Assembly (NCBI GenBank): GCA_000310025.1
Contig: FN649741.1
Coordinates: 177,774-241,773 of the forward strand
Length of the DNA: 64,000 nt
Direction of reading: 5' to 3'
Source: Ectocarpus siliculosus
Taxonomy: Eukaryota > Sar > Phaeophyceae > Ectocarpales > Ectocarpaceae
Below are positions 37,305 through 49,143 of this stretch, piece by piece. The notes beneath the pieces were generated by a model. It was not told the DNA's origin. It made no database searches and saw nothing but the letters and a program-made list of their open reading frames with translations. A program made the position numbers and the translations under genes. Numbering within the stretch: position 1 is the stretch's first letter; each line of letters starts with the position of its first letter.

Positions 37305-37578
37305 CAGCCCCGGTGGTCTTCTGGTCACCTCGAAGCCGCTAGTCGCAATGTCGTGAGTTCGAATCCCCATGGGGTGAAAAACTTACTTCTCAGTAAAATT
37401 CTTTGCGGGTGAAAGAGAAAGAAAACTGAAAAGCTCTGGCGAGTACCAAACTTCGACGTTGTTAGCGCCGTTGACGAGGGAAAGGGACGGCTGCATCCTG
37501 CTCGCGACAAAAAAAGACTCAGCACACACCACAAGAGGAACGTGGGGCCCGAAAATAAAATAAAAACAAGAAAAAAGC
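37305..37578 (+). mobile_element. tRNA-derived SINE, copy 3 (diverged)
   Basis: Head AGCCCCGGTGGTCTTCTGG matches copies 1 and 2; the B box AGTTCGAATCCCC follows at about 37357. The body has GAGGGAAAGGGACGGCTGC, the counterpart of the block in copy 1. The tail is A-rich (AAAATAAAATAAAAACAAG). Copy C of the duplication lacks it (61200 region runs straight through), so it inserted after the duplication. Confidence 0.75.
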
Positions 37579-37854
37579 CTCGGTGTTTACGTACCCCCCT
37601 TCTGTGTGACCCTGGATGGTTGTAGTTGTACAAAAACATAGACTGAAGAGAGTAGGACATGTCTCACCAAGAAAAATGGGGGGACTGTCGCCATAATAAA
37701 TAGGACGAAAACACAACAAACAAACGTGTACGAACGTGGATGGTTGCCCCCGATGTATAATACATACACAGTTTAGATGTCGGCAGGCAGGTGTGTCGAC
37801 AAAACACCGAATAGGCATCGGCTTTCATGTTGGCCAAGAAGTTTGATGTATATA

Positions 37855-39059
37855 CAAGGTCTCCCTTCGGGACGTGGGTGACCCTCCCTCAGGTGACGCA
37901 AGACTACATGCGCATTGCCCGAAGAGGGACTGTGTGTCTTACAACGCTTGTATTTCCGCACAAAACATCGTGCACGTTGTTATTCTACATTGGAGCCAGC
38001 TCGAGCGGACAATATTATGGCAGCGAAAACTCAGACTTCCATGATGTCTTTGATTGATTATGACAGATTTCAGATTTCCAATGAGAACCGAATTTGAAGC
38101 CGAAACAACACCACAAATGGGACATGTTCAACACTGCGGCTGGATGCATGCTCTCAGACTTGTCTGCACTTGGCCCGCTGCGAAGTGTAGTAAACAACTT
38201 AGGTACTGCTGTTGGACAATGCGATGACACGAAGAGTCACAGCCATGAATCCATCGAACGAATGATGAATGAACGAATGAAAGTGGATGAGTATAATAAT
38301 AGTACATCAAGATGTACATATAAGATTTGGTCACTTTTCATGCTTCGGCGTTTCTTTCTCTCGCGGCAGCGAGTCTTCTATCGCAATTCCTTCTCAGGAG
38401 CACGCAGGAGGCTCGTCGGTACATTAACGCCCGTGCCCGGAGCTCGCTAGGCCTCCGTGGAGCGTGTGGTTGACGGCCAAAGTTGCGAAAACTGGCTCAA
38501 AACCCCGGGGACGCGTTCCGCGCTGACAAAGCCTGGCGAACCAATTCATTCTGAAACCTATCAAATCCATCAAATACCACGGTGTGAAATATTTGCCTCT
38601 TGCTTCTCCACTTTCATTTCATTCGTTAATGCATTAATTAATTCATTCGTTCGATGATTCATGGCTGGCTGTGACTCTTCGTGTCATCGCATTGTCCAAC
38701 AGCAATACCTAAGTTGTTTACCACACTTCGCAGCGGGCCAAGTGCAGACAAGTCTGAGAGCATGCATCCAGCCGCAGTGTTGAACATGCCCCATTTTTTG
38801 TGGTGTTGTTTCGGCTTCAAATTCGGTTCTCATTGGAAATCTGCCATAGTCAATCAAAGACATCATGGAAGTCTGAGTTTTCGCTGCCATAATATTGTCC
38901 GCTCGAGCTGGCTCCAATGTAGAATAACAACGTGCACGATGTTTTGTGCGGAAATACAAGCAAGCGTTGTAAGACACACAGTCCCTCTTCGGGCAATGCA
39001 CATGTGGTCTTGCGTCACCTGAGGGAGGGTAGACACCCACGTCCCGAAGGGAGACCTTG
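37855..39059. mobile_element. Foldback transposon with about 0.4 kb terminal inverted repeats (1205 bp)
   Basis: The left end CAAGGTCTCCCTTCGGGACG and the right end (other strand) start identically, and the inversion continues for about 0.4 kb per arm (shared GACAATATTATGGCAGCGAA, GATGACACGAAGAGTCACAG). TATA lies outside both ends (37851-37854, 39060-39063), a likely target duplication. Copy C of the segment has no insert at the matching place. No transposase is present, so it is non-autonomous. Confidence 0.88.
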
Positions 39060-39084
39060 TATATTATATAGATTCATTCCTAGT

Positions 39085-39330
39085 TCGTTCGTTCTTCGGA
39101 GACTCTTCCGGTTACGGAGGAGGAGGCGAACAAACATCATCCAATCAGTGCATGGTGAACAAGCCACGCAGCAAGAGGGTGGGGGTGGCCGCGAGAGTGC
39201 GTTGTTCGACATGGGCACACCTCTGTTGTTCCATCCGAACGGCGGCGGCTTAGTATCGCCAACCACGTCTCAGAGTAAAAAAATTCGACATCGCAACAAC
39301 TACACCTTGCTTGACATTTTTGCGCTGTAA
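39085..39330 (+). pseudogene. hAT transposase C-terminal remnant, copy A
   Basis: Retains KPRSKRVGVAA and a damaged version of the SVPSER motif found in copies B and C. About 120 bp present in the other copies is deleted after GGTGAAC. Non-functional. Confidence 0.5.
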
Positions 39331-39402
39331 GCGGTCGTTTCAGAGACTCTTGCCAGAAGCGAACTTTCCTGTCATGACTGGTGGATTATATTTTCAACAG
39401 AA

Positions 39403-39912
39403 AATTGTGAAAAGAGAATTAATCGTCCTCGGCGGACGTTGGGGAGATAGTACCTTCATGATGGAAGAAGATGGTCTCCACATTATTACCCCCCCCCTTT
39501 GTCGAGACTTCTTGTTTGCTAGGCAAGAGAACTCTTCTAGGGGTAACCGAACCCGGCCGGATGGGGGCTGGGCGATCGACTCCTTCACAATCCTCTGTGC
39601 AATGCTCTGTTCGTGATTACACTGGCTCGCCACGCCCGCCACGTCATCAGGAACTCTGAGTTCGATAGCCAGTGCGCGATTACTGGCCCTTCCGCCATTG
39701 CTTTATTATTTTCGTCCGTTTTTCCGGAAAAAAAATTGGTGAGCGGCAAGATTTGAAAACCCGTGTCTTTTGCAACCAAAAGCAGACACTCTGACATATC
39801 ACGTCGTCGATGCAATTGTGAAAAGAGGGAATCGTCCTCGACGGACGTTGGGGAGATAGTACCTTTCTTTATGATGAAGGAAGGCGGTCTCCGCAAAATT
39901 GGCTTCTTCCGG
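39403..39912. mobile_element. Insertion flanked by 85-bp direct repeats, with a tRNA-like core
   Basis: Copies B and C lack this stretch. It begins and ends with near-identical blocks (CGGACGTTGGGGAGATAGTA at 39437 and 39842). On the minus strand near 39735-39815 it has a tRNA-like order: TGTCAGAGTG, a stem CTTTTG-GTTG-CAAAAG and GGTTTTCAAATC as a weak B box. It may be a second SINE family or a solo-LTR-like remnant. Confidence 0.4.
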
Positions 39913-40690
39913 GGAAAAGTCACCCGACAGACCCTAAACCTCTACACTTTACATACCGTGCCCACACCGACAGTCACCACTCATCATATCTTTCCCACGG
40001 GCGCGACACTACCACTTGAATCAGTCTACGGAGTTGTGTGTGTGTCTCCGTCACAAGTCTAGTCGCTGTCGGAGAAAGCGCGCCGCAGGAACCACGTGCG
40101 AACTATTGGCTACACTCCATTCTAAATTAGGCTCAATACTATACTGTAGTCTTCCACAAAGAGGGCAGAGCGGGTGTATGACAATCTTGCACGTCTGCTA
40201 ACACACGATCAAAATGCATCCGGTCAGATTACACGACCCCTCCACCTTCTGGGCCCCTTTCTTTTACTCTGAAAACCTAGGATATGCCATTCAACAAGGA
40301 CTGCACGAGTAAGTAACGTTTCTAACTACACGTGTGTTTCCAGGACACATCATGTCCCTTCTTTGACCAACGGTATGCACCAAATGAACGCATGGAATCG
40401 CCACGCCAGCCAAAAGAACCAGCCGAAATCTATTCAGGGTTCGTTACACGTGGAGGGTCACCATGTACTGAAAAGATAAAATACATCCAACAGACACACA
40501 CACGTGTGTCCGTTCTTTCCTTGTTCTATTACCAGTGCAGTGCTAACACCCATCAATTCGTTCTCTCAAGGAACGAACACGTATATGTATGCAAAGCAGC
40601 AGTTCGCTTGTTGGGTCGTCTCCCTTCTATGCACAGATCGATTTACGGTCAGGCTTGGCCGCAAAAGCGACCCCGTTCCTCCCATTCCGT

Positions 40691-43615
40691 TTAGCCGAGG
40701 ATGTCCTGCCCGTTAACCAGCTCCTGCACCAACATGCCGGCGATGCCGATCATGGCGAGGCGCCCGTTGTTAAGCTCCTTGGTCTGCATCTTCTTTGGGC
40801 GCACCGGGTTCTTGGGCTTGATCTTGGCGGGGTCGAAACCGAGCTCCCGGGCTGTACTCCTCCCTGAGGCCGCCCTCGCCGGTAATGGGGCTGGGCTCAG
40901 CATATGCCTTCTTGATGGTGTTGTATTCGATCAGGGCCATGCCGAACAGGTAGAAAGCCCAGAACTGAGGTTTGGAGACGATCACGGCCGTGGGTGCGAG
41001 CGTACAGTTTAGGATGCACAAGGGTCCGGGGGTTACATTTTGTTTTGCCGGAAGACGCATACCGACGGAGACACGCGTATCCCCGCGGGCATGCTCCAGC
41101 ATCATGTATGTAGCAGAAGGCGCTTGATTCTTGAAACAGGAGTTACGTGCAACGTGACCAACTCCACACAGCGTTGCTGGATGAACGTATCGTTTCCACT
41201 TGCTCAGCAAAGCCCAGAGTCGAAAGCCTGAGAAGGCAACGGGTCAATGACCATGTAGCTCGGGAGTGTGAAGGTTGGGAGCGTCGCGTGGCCAACGAAC
41301 CTGTTGCCTATGCCGTCGTCTAGTTTTAATATTTTCTACAACACAAAAAAAACAACGAATTGACAAAGACTATGCATTCATTGCTCATTTATCCCGGACT
41401 CTTGCACCCGTGGGTAGAGAGAAGAAGACTTGTCTTCTAAAAATCCAAACAAGATTGATGGGCAGAACGAACAAACACCAACCTATCCATACTCGGCAGG
41501 TACAGCAGTAAAGGTGATTCCACTCTGTAGGTATGGTGAGATACTGCTGCTGCCCTCTCTACTCGCGCTTTTGTGTGAGCGGTCCTCGTACTTGCGGCAG
41601 TATGTAACGTGTTCGTTTTTCATGTACATATTTTTTGGATTTGTTGGAAGACATTTCCAATATATCCGCGGTTGAGAGTCCTTGGAAACTAGCAAAGCAA
41701 CATTAACTATGCAACAACAATGCCCAGTTTTCGGACAAATTCTGACGTGCAACTGGTTGGCCTGCCCTCAGTGTAGGCGTGGAAACATATCGTTAATCCA
41801 TCGATGGCAACGGGAGGCAAACACGAAATTGTCCGTCTTTCATCCATGGCAGGCGGGATACCAGCACAGATCAGCATTACTACTTGAGGTGCTTGCATGC
41901 CCACGGGTTCATTACGTACGCCAATACCTTTCACGTTACAAGAGACCGATTTGTGAGTACAACCACGGTGGCACCCATGTCACCGCCGAAAACGACACCC
42001 TGAACAATAATCCATCCAACGGCAAGGAAAACAATTGCACTACTGTCCAGCATCATTTGACGATGCTGCCTTTGATCTGTGAGTCAAAGCGGTTACCCCT
42101 GTGTGGTGGATTCGCGGTATCTCTTTTTCGGTTATACTCCTGATCACCTGAGGGAATTGCGCGGTGATCTCCTGGAAGTGGCCCACGGCAGGGCCGATGT
42201 AGTCGGGCCCATGAAGAAAGGGTGGTATTGCTGGATTGGGCAAGTGAGGAGGCAACGATGCAGAATATGGGTGTGTTAATTTTAATTGTAGTTATTTTTC
42301 AGGTTTGGGGAGTACATTGGATATATATATATATGGGGGGTGTTTGTTTTAATTATTAATTGTTTAGGGATTTTCAGGTGATTAATTGTTTACGGATTTT
42401 CAGGTTTCCAGGTTTGGGGAGTACATATAGCAGGGAAGGGGTGAGAAGGTACGACCCAGCCGAGTTACGCGCTGTACATATGCCCGAAGCCAGAGTCTTT
42501 TAGCCGTCAATAAGGCCACGTGACCTCTTTACGCGAAAACATGCCGAAACGTGAAAGTAGCTAAAAAGAACTTTAATGCCAGTGCGTAAGGCATAGTCCG
42601 TTGTGCTCTGCCGCACGAGTATGTCGTGAGCTGAACTCGCAAAGATATCTGACTGCATGCTCCCTACTCCCTACGCATAACAGCTGTGGTTCATGCATAA
42701 GTGGGAAATAAACTCGCGCCGCTCATGTTTTTGGGCCGCCTCTGATGTCCGTAGAAGTGGGTGGAGATCCACGCAGGCATCATGTACACTATGTATGTAC
42801 AGTAGACACATACATGTAGAATCTAGACGCTCCATCGATCTGCGCCGTCCTGCTGCGCATGCATTCGGTGCACATTCTAACAAAGAGATCAGTTCTAAAT
42901 GCCCGGCCCAACACAAAATCTTTCTATTTTTCCGAAGAGGTACATGCGCACAGCAGCAGATTAAATTGGACGGGAGGTGCCTTTTTCTGAGACAACAACA
43001 GCCAACAGCAGTCAGTCGTGTGTTTGATCATTACCTCGGCCACAATGACGCCAACGGTCGCAAGCATAGCTACACCCCGACAGCCACCCCACGAGGCGGA
43101 GAGGCAAGACACTCTTCAAACAAGCGTGGTAGAGATCTACAGTATCATGCAAGTGCTAACTCCTACAGGTCCACGTCCGAGACGATGCACATACACATGT
43201 GTCAAGGGTGTGTGTGCGCGTGTCTGTACGCGTGTGTGCGCGTGCATGTACAATGTGCGCGTGCAGACCCAGACACGGTTTCTTCGTCTGCATTTGCAGA
43301 TATCTACGGCCTCTCGCTGAGCAGACATGGGCCAACCATCTACACAGAGCACGGCACCAGCAGAGGCAACTACAGGGAAGATACGATTCCCGACTAGCTG
43401 GCTGTGGAGAGGCTCAGGGCTGTGTATGATACCTTTCCATTCGAGAAGGGGGCTCCTGACAAGGTTGCAAGGTAGTCCGTTCCAGCGCTCATCTTGAGGG
43501 CCGAAGCCGAGGACGGGGATGCCGCAGATCGCACGGCCATCGGTGTCACGAAGGCAGCCGACGAGGCGATGAGGGTGGCGGCAGTGCCGAGGAACATGTT
43601 GGAGGAGGCAGCCAT
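40691..43615 (-). pseudogene. LHC-A, decayed light-harvesting complex gene
   Basis: Exons correspond to those of LHC-B: exon 1 43615-43433 (61 codons, intact presequence MAASSNMFLGTAATLIASSA), exon 2 reduced to about 43080-43035 (only VAMLATVGVIVAE remains, the first 27 or so codons deleted), exon 3 42230-42148 (83 bp instead of 84, a 1-bp loss near GGGCCC), exon 4 40964-40691 (274 bp instead of 276, a 2-bp loss before GFDP). Both small losses shift the frame. The protein therefore cannot be made, though splice borders and the final NNGRLAMIG helix are still readable. It is the oldest-looking of the three tandem copies. Confidence 0.85.
42290..42430. repeat. Dispersed AT-rich repeat with GGTTTGGGGAGTACAT ends
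   Basis: Two GGTTTGGGGAGTACAT blocks flank an AT-rich core with a TATATATATATA run and repeated GGATTTTCAGGT. The same modules in the other orientation lie at 29551-29665. It is located upstream of LHC-A exon 3 in its intron 2. Confidence 0.6.
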
Positions 43616-44166
43616 CGTGTTTGGGGATGAAAGAGTGGACGGAGAGGGTGGAGAAAGTTGGGCGGGATGGGGGGGAAGGGCGCGTGCCGAAGCTGGTGAT
43701 TTCGTGTAAGCACGGAAGTTCTACGGAGAACCGCGTGCTTGTGTACTTGGATATACGTCATGCCGCGTCTGGGTCAGCCAATCATCTTCGAGAATTCAAA
43801 TTTGAAATAAATACCCCGCAGCGTAAAGAAGAGCAGATGAAAAGCCCCCGGCGGCTCGTGATCCCGAGATACTTGCAGGGAATAGCGAGGAGACTCAGCC
43901 CTAATTAGCCTAATCACAGACCCACCCGCTCTGCTGGCTGTGAATTACCACCGCGTGTCGTGACGTGTCTGACGGTTGTCCGCATTACAAGTACAAGTTG
44001 GTCTGGCGCTGCTGTCTCGTCCATCGAGAACTTGCTTCCAGGCTCGCCACACACAACAAGTCGCCGCATCATCCACCAGCCTCTTCCCCCATCCTTCCAC
44101 ATCCACAACACACCCTCATCCCACCTTCATCAACCGATTTCCCAACACACACCCCACCTAAGCAAG
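43616..44166. promoter_or_regulatory. Shared spacer of a divergent LHC gene pair
   Basis: 551 bp between the ATG of LHC-A (43615, minus) and the ATG of a plus-strand LHC exon (44167). The equivalent spacer in copy B (52110-52680, 571 bp) is strongly conserved, including CAATCATCTTCGAG and CACACCCCACCTAAGCAAG just before the plus-strand ATG. It is probably a bidirectional promoter for photosynthesis genes. No specific motif was recognised. Confidence 0.5.
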
Positions 44167-44358
44167 ATGGTCGCCTCCCAGATGTTTCTACATAGGCACT
44201 GTACGGCCACCCCTTATCGCCTCCTCGACTTCCTTGTGTTCGTCGCACCGATGGCCGTGCGATCTGTTGCCACTACTCCTTCCTCCTCGAGCCTCAAGAC
44301 GAGCGCTGGTTCGGACTACGTCGCAACCCTGCCCAGAGCTCCCTTCTCTGACGGAAAG
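44167..44358 (+). pseudogene. Orphan first exon of a divergent LHC gene, copy A
   Basis: 64 codons in phase 0 up to a GTGATA donor: MVASQMFL, then VAPMAVRS, SAGSDYVATL and APFSDGK, matching LHC exon 1 (VTPMAVRS, SAGTDYLATL, APFSNGK). The middle of the presequence (HRHCTATPYRLLDF) is unlike a signal and suggests compensating indels. No exon 2-4 follows before the transposons at 44651 onward, so the gene is truncated. Confidence 0.65.
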
Positions 44359-44650
44359 GTGATATTGACGTGTGAGAGTGGTCGCGTGAGTGAGCCAACA
44401 CCCACGGTGGTGCTGTGTTAGCTCTGGACTATGTACCCTGAGATGATACGAACTGGGGGTAGCTTGTCGCAAGAGTGTTGTGTTAAGTCTAGGTTGCCGG
44501 CGACTCGGCGGGCTCACGCGTCTGTTGTGATTGGTCTCATGTCATCTTCAATCTCGGCCTGTTGCCAAATTTTTGGAATCCGGGGAATCAACAGAATTTG
44601 ACCGCCACCCCGTAAAAAAAAACATGAGAAAAGCAGGAGGGTTCTGCGTA

Positions 44651-44860
44651 CAGTCGAACCTCGGTTACAACGACACACCCACCCACATCACCCACCCTGG
44701 ATTCTTGCTAAAAAAAGTGTCCGGGAGAAAGTGTCCGTAATGATACCCCTCCCTATGTTGTACACTCTGCGAGCCAACCTGCCTGTGAAAGCAAGTGAAA
44801 GGAATGTTGTTCGTCGTAATAACCGAGGGAGCTATGTACCTCAATCTTGGTGCACGACTG
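44651..44860. mobile_element. pogo/Tigger-like MITE (210 bp)
   Basis: Starts CAGTCGAACCTCGGTTACAA, the classic pogo-type terminus, and ends GACTG, with CCTCGGTTATTACGACG inverted 30 bp inside the right end. TA dinucleotides flank it (44649-44650, 44861-44862). No coding sequence. It lies just downstream of the orphan LHC exon. Confidence 0.7.
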
Positions 44861-44931
44861 TACAACGTCAGTTCATCCTCGCCTCACAGACCCCTGTTTG
44901 TTACCTAACCGATAAGGCTGCAACTCCACTA

Positions 44932-45557
44932 CAGAACGGGCCCGCAATGAAGAAAAATTCTGTTAAGAAAAATAAGCTCAAATGTTTGCGAAAAAAAAGA
45001 AAAAGGGCGAAGAAACCTAGCTCAATCTTGGCCACGACAAAATAAACGTCCCAATAAGAAACATGATAGTGCGATACCCCGAGACCAAAAGAAAACAACG
45101 GATAACTGAGGAAGAGTGTCCAATAAGAAACCTCCCATGGTGCTGCCAGCTCCCACCACTACCTAAGCTAGCTCATCACGTAATTTTTTGGTAGGGGGGG
45201 GAGTGGTTATTTTCGGGTCGCCCCCCGGCCCCCCGCGCCGCCGCGGTCTGCGGTACTCACTGCTGTTGTACTGCTGCTGTACTGCCACAAATCACGGGAG
45301 TCAGGAAGTTCAAGAGGGTGACAATCCCAATAAATGTTCGCCACCACCGAGCTGTCGAATGAAAATTCTGCATGGGTTGGTGTGTTGTTGGTTTCTTCGC
45401 CAGAAACAAGAAAATAAGAGCAGCAGGATTATGCGACACCTCAAGGAATTAAGATTTCCGTTTGAAGAAATTGGCCGACTTCGTCTGGTCCTTCGGGCGA
45501 AACAAGAAATTGAGGCTCGACACGATTTTGACGCTTCTTTTCTCCGGGCTCGTTCTG
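44932..45557. mobile_element. Non-autonomous DNA transposon, family 2, copy 2 (626 bp)
   Basis: Termini CAGAACGGGCCCG and, on the other strand, CAGAACGAGCCCG. It shares in order with the 680-bp element at 18968: the AATAAGAAAC modules, GGTGACAATCCCAATAAATG versus GGTGACAACCCCCAATG, and AGCAGGATTATGCG versus AGCAGGATTCTGC. It also contains a G/C-rich block near 45195-45245. Confidence 0.7.
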
Positions 45558-46537
45558 AACTAGTACTGTGAGTTTCTCGGAGCCAAGTTTGGGCAGCAGA
45601 GTGCAGTGTGCGCAGAGTATGCGTCGGATATGAAAGAAACTAAATTCATCATTTCCAGTTTGAAATTAATGAGGAATTCGAACAACCAGGATCCTCCAAC
45701 ATATTCAAATTGGATTTCCTATTTTACCAAGCATGATGAACAGATGCACCCCAGCTCCAAACTTGGCTCGAAGAGGCTCACAACAAAGCACTGTGCGGCC
45801 TCAAAGGTATGATTGCAAACGGACGTATGTCTGTAAGGCGAGTACTGATTGCCAAAGCGCGTTTGTGTGCTTTTCCAACGAAGTGCGCAGAACTCCTGCG
45901 GCCTCATGTCCCCCTCATGTGGGTTTGGATACAAAGGGCGAAAAAAAATATCGGGATCCCAAATCGTAATATTTCTCCATAACAGCTGGTCTCACACACA
46001 TGCCCCGATGAGGGGGCGACACCGTACCTAGGTACCACAAAATCACCCAGTATTTCTTCGAAACCTTAGCGATCTAGCTGCCCCCCAGCCTTCTTTCCGT
46101 TGAGAAAACCAAAGGAAAAAATGTAAAACGTTGCCTCCCTAGTTGTTTGATCACACACAAATATATACAATCTAAGATTCTTATCCCACACTCATTACGA
46201 CATTATTATTACAATTAAACTCAAAATTTCCCACGTGAAGCGCCTTTGTTATCGTATTTTGAGGTAGACATGTGATCGTGTTTAACCTGGTTATTTGGCG
46301 TTGTTATCAGATGCTATGACGTGACGTCATGCAAGATTCGAGCTTTTATTATGCCGAGGCATGTAATGTGCCCTTCTGTTCAGCATGCGTACTATACGAT
46401 GGAATGATCGGGTGTGCTTGGGATCTGTGTGAGTTGGCTCGAGAAAGCGTTCATCAAGAGAAGAGCATAACGGAAAGCAACAACAACCTGCATCTATCCG
46501 CGGTCGGACAAGAGAGTTTCACACAGCCTCAAGATGA
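45558..46537. other. Non-coding stretch, nothing recognised
   Basis: About 1 kb between the family-2 element and the Copia fragment. AT-rich, with a few short open frames that resemble nothing known and have no splice context. No repeat family was recognised. Confidence 0.5.
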
Positions 46538-47900
46538 TTAATTCTGAAACAAGGGGCCAAATCGCAGTTCGTACGCCGACTCTACGTAGAAAATCGAAAT
46601 CTCCTTCCTCCCTACAAGTTCCCTGCTAAAGTGGTGCTTGGAACTTCGGTTGTTGTCTATCGGATTCTGCGCCAGCTGAATAGCCCCCTGCTTATCCTCG
46701 TGCTCCGGAACAAACGGCATCCCCTCACCTGGCAACATAAAACGGCACACCTGCCTCAGGAACAACACCTCCTTCAGCACATCCGCAAGAGAGACATGCT
46801 CCCCCTCTGTTGTCCTCAACATACCGCAATTACTTCTGCTTCCTCGAAAACCAAGAAATACACCCCTCCACACATGACCAAACCCCCTGGCACAGACCTC
46901 CTGTCGGCAGCCTTGCTTGCATAGTCTGCGTCTGCGAAAACCTGCATGCTCAAACCCTCTACACTGCCTCTCCTGAATGTAATACTCAAGTCACGTCCTC
47001 ACCACATACATACCCCAAAATACCAAGACCTGCTCTCCAATTGGTCTATTTGGGAGAAGGACAATGCCTTGCTGCTACCGTTCTCACTACATTCGAAATG
47101 TCTGGCCTCATTAGCGTTGCCAGCCACATCAGCGATCCTATCGGCTCACCAAAGGCCATGACACTGCTTCCTCATCTTGATCAAACTCATCAAGCTTCAC
47201 CCCTACTGGAAGAGGTATCTCTTTCCCATACCCCACCCCAAACTGCATCCCCAACTCTTCAGCATGCGTTTGCTGCGAGATCTTCAAAGTCCCTGCCTCC
47301 CGATCTCTCTCTTGATAAACACCCAGAATACCACCTCAAACCCCCAAGATTCTTCACCGATACCACCATGGTGTTGAGGTCCGTACCAAACAAACTGTCG
47401 CACCTCTCCTCTCCTATCGAAAGTATATCATCCACATGCACCACCAGAGTCACTACTACCACTCGTCCCTCCTCGATCAAGCGAAACACGTACATACGTA
47501 TCCGTCAGGCACTGAATAAACCCAAATAGCCCAAACAGTTCGCCAAGTGCTAGCGCCATTGCCTCGACGCTTCATCTTCACTATCATAGCAGGTCCTGAC
47601 AATCTACCACACCCCTCTGGCACACGCATAAAACATCCTCATCCAAATTCGACGGTATGAATACGTGCTTGATGTCAAAATGGCGGAGAGGAAGGTCTTG
47701 CTCACATGCCATCGTAGCCAACAAGCGAACGCTAGAAGCTGCTACCGAACGCTAGAAGCTGCTACAATTGGTGCATAGGTACGTTTCCCCACAATCAACA
47801 CGTGCTTGCTGCATATTGCCTCTCGCCACTAATAGGCTCGATTTCACCTTGGTTGGCCATCATGAGTACTCCTCCGCCTTCCACTTCAAAACCCAGTAGT
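46538..47900 (-). mobile_element. Ty1/Copia retrotransposon fragment (RT to RNase H), decayed
   Basis: Minus-strand translation with several stops and frameshifts shows RT pieces (TYAPIVAASSVR near 47790, then VVHVDDIL near 47430, the Copia form of the YVDD catalytic box) and RNase H (FADADYASKAADRRS near 46900, EHEDKQGAIQLAQNP near 46690, KHHFSREL). No LTRs were found. A second fragment of the same stretch lies at 55048-55604. At about 47970 the fragment is cut and joined to duplication copy B. Confidence 0.8.
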
Positions 47901-47984
47901 CTAAGCCTTCATGACGCTCTCTGGTTGCTACGGTAGTTGACTGGCACAAAGTACCGGCCTCCATCAAACCCACGTTTGTCCGTT

Positions 47985-48315
47985 CTTCGGTGCGTCTCCC
48001 GGTTACGGAGGCGAACGAACGTAATCCAGTCAAGTGTATGGTGAACTTGCTTGTGGTCATTTGCTGAATGTTGGAAGGTACTTGGAGATCTACACGCAAA
48101 TCGTGTGGAGGGGTTTATCCGCCACGTTCCCATCCGCGTCGCCACCCACCAAGACATTTGGCACAAGCCACGCAGCAAGAGGGTGGGGGTGGCCGCGAGT
48201 GCGTTGTTGGACATGGGCACCTCTGTTCCGTCCGAACGGCGGCTTGGTATCGCCAACCACGTCTCAGAGTCCAAAATTTCGACATCGCAACAAATGAACC
48301 TTGATATTTGCGCTG
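47985..48315 (+). pseudogene. hAT transposase C-terminal remnant, copy B
   Basis: Plus-strand reading gives HVPIRVATHQDIWHKPRSKR and MGTSVPSERRLGIANHV. The SVPSER core is typical of the C-terminal dimerisation region of hAT transposases. It is only a tail, with a frame change and no upstream catalytic part. Confidence 0.6.
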
Positions 48316-49143
48316 TGTGAGCGGTCGTTTCAGGGACTCTTCCCAGCTACGAACTTAACTCATGGATCGTCTTTTCAACAACAGAATATTGCATTTTTCT
48401 TTCCTCGGGGCAAGGTCATCCGACAGACCCGAAACTCTACACATGCCCACACCGCCAGTCACCACTCATCATGTCGTTCCCTCCGGCGCGACACTACCAC
48501 TCGAATCAGCCTACGGAGTGTTGTGTCTCCGTCACAGGTCTAAGTCCCTGTCGGAGAAAGCGCGCCGCAGGAGCCACGTGCGAACTATTGACTACGCTCC
48601 ATTCTAAATCAGGCTTAGACTACGGCTTACATACAGAGGGCCAGAGCGCACGTCTGCTGGCACGCTGTCAAAAAATGTGTCTGGTCAGATTACACGACCC
48701 CTCCTCCGCCTTCTGACCCCCCTCCATTAACTGTAAAATCAAGGATATGCCATCAACAAGGACTGCACGAGTAAGTAACGTTTGGACTACAGGTATGTTT
48801 CAATCAAGCATCATGTGCCTTCTTTGACCGACGACATGCACCAAATGAACGCATGGAATCGCCACGCCAGCCAAAAGAACCAGCCGAAAGCTATTCAGGG
48901 TTCGCTACACGTGGATGGTCACCATGTACTGAAAAGAAAAAAGACATCCAACAGACACATGTGCGTACGTTCTTTCCTTGTTCTATTACCGTGCAGTGCT
49001 AACACCCATTAATCTTTCCCTCAAGGAACGAACACGTATGTATGCAAAGCAGCAGTTCGCTTGTTGGGTCGTCTCCCTTTTATGTACAGATCGATTTACG
49101 GTCAGGCTTGGCCGCAAAAGCGACCCCGTTCCTCCCATGCCGT

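Larger units (their letters stand above)
36990..44440. repeat. Segmental duplication, copy A
   Basis: The block shares ordered sequence with copies B (47985-52786) and C (60772-64000): the AGGCAGGTTCGAGGGCGTTT module (A and C), the hAT tail remnant, the GTCGGAGAAAGCGC block, the LHC gene and its introns. In A it is enlarged by a SINE (37305), a foldback element (37855) and a 0.5 kb insertion (39403). Confidence 0.8.
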
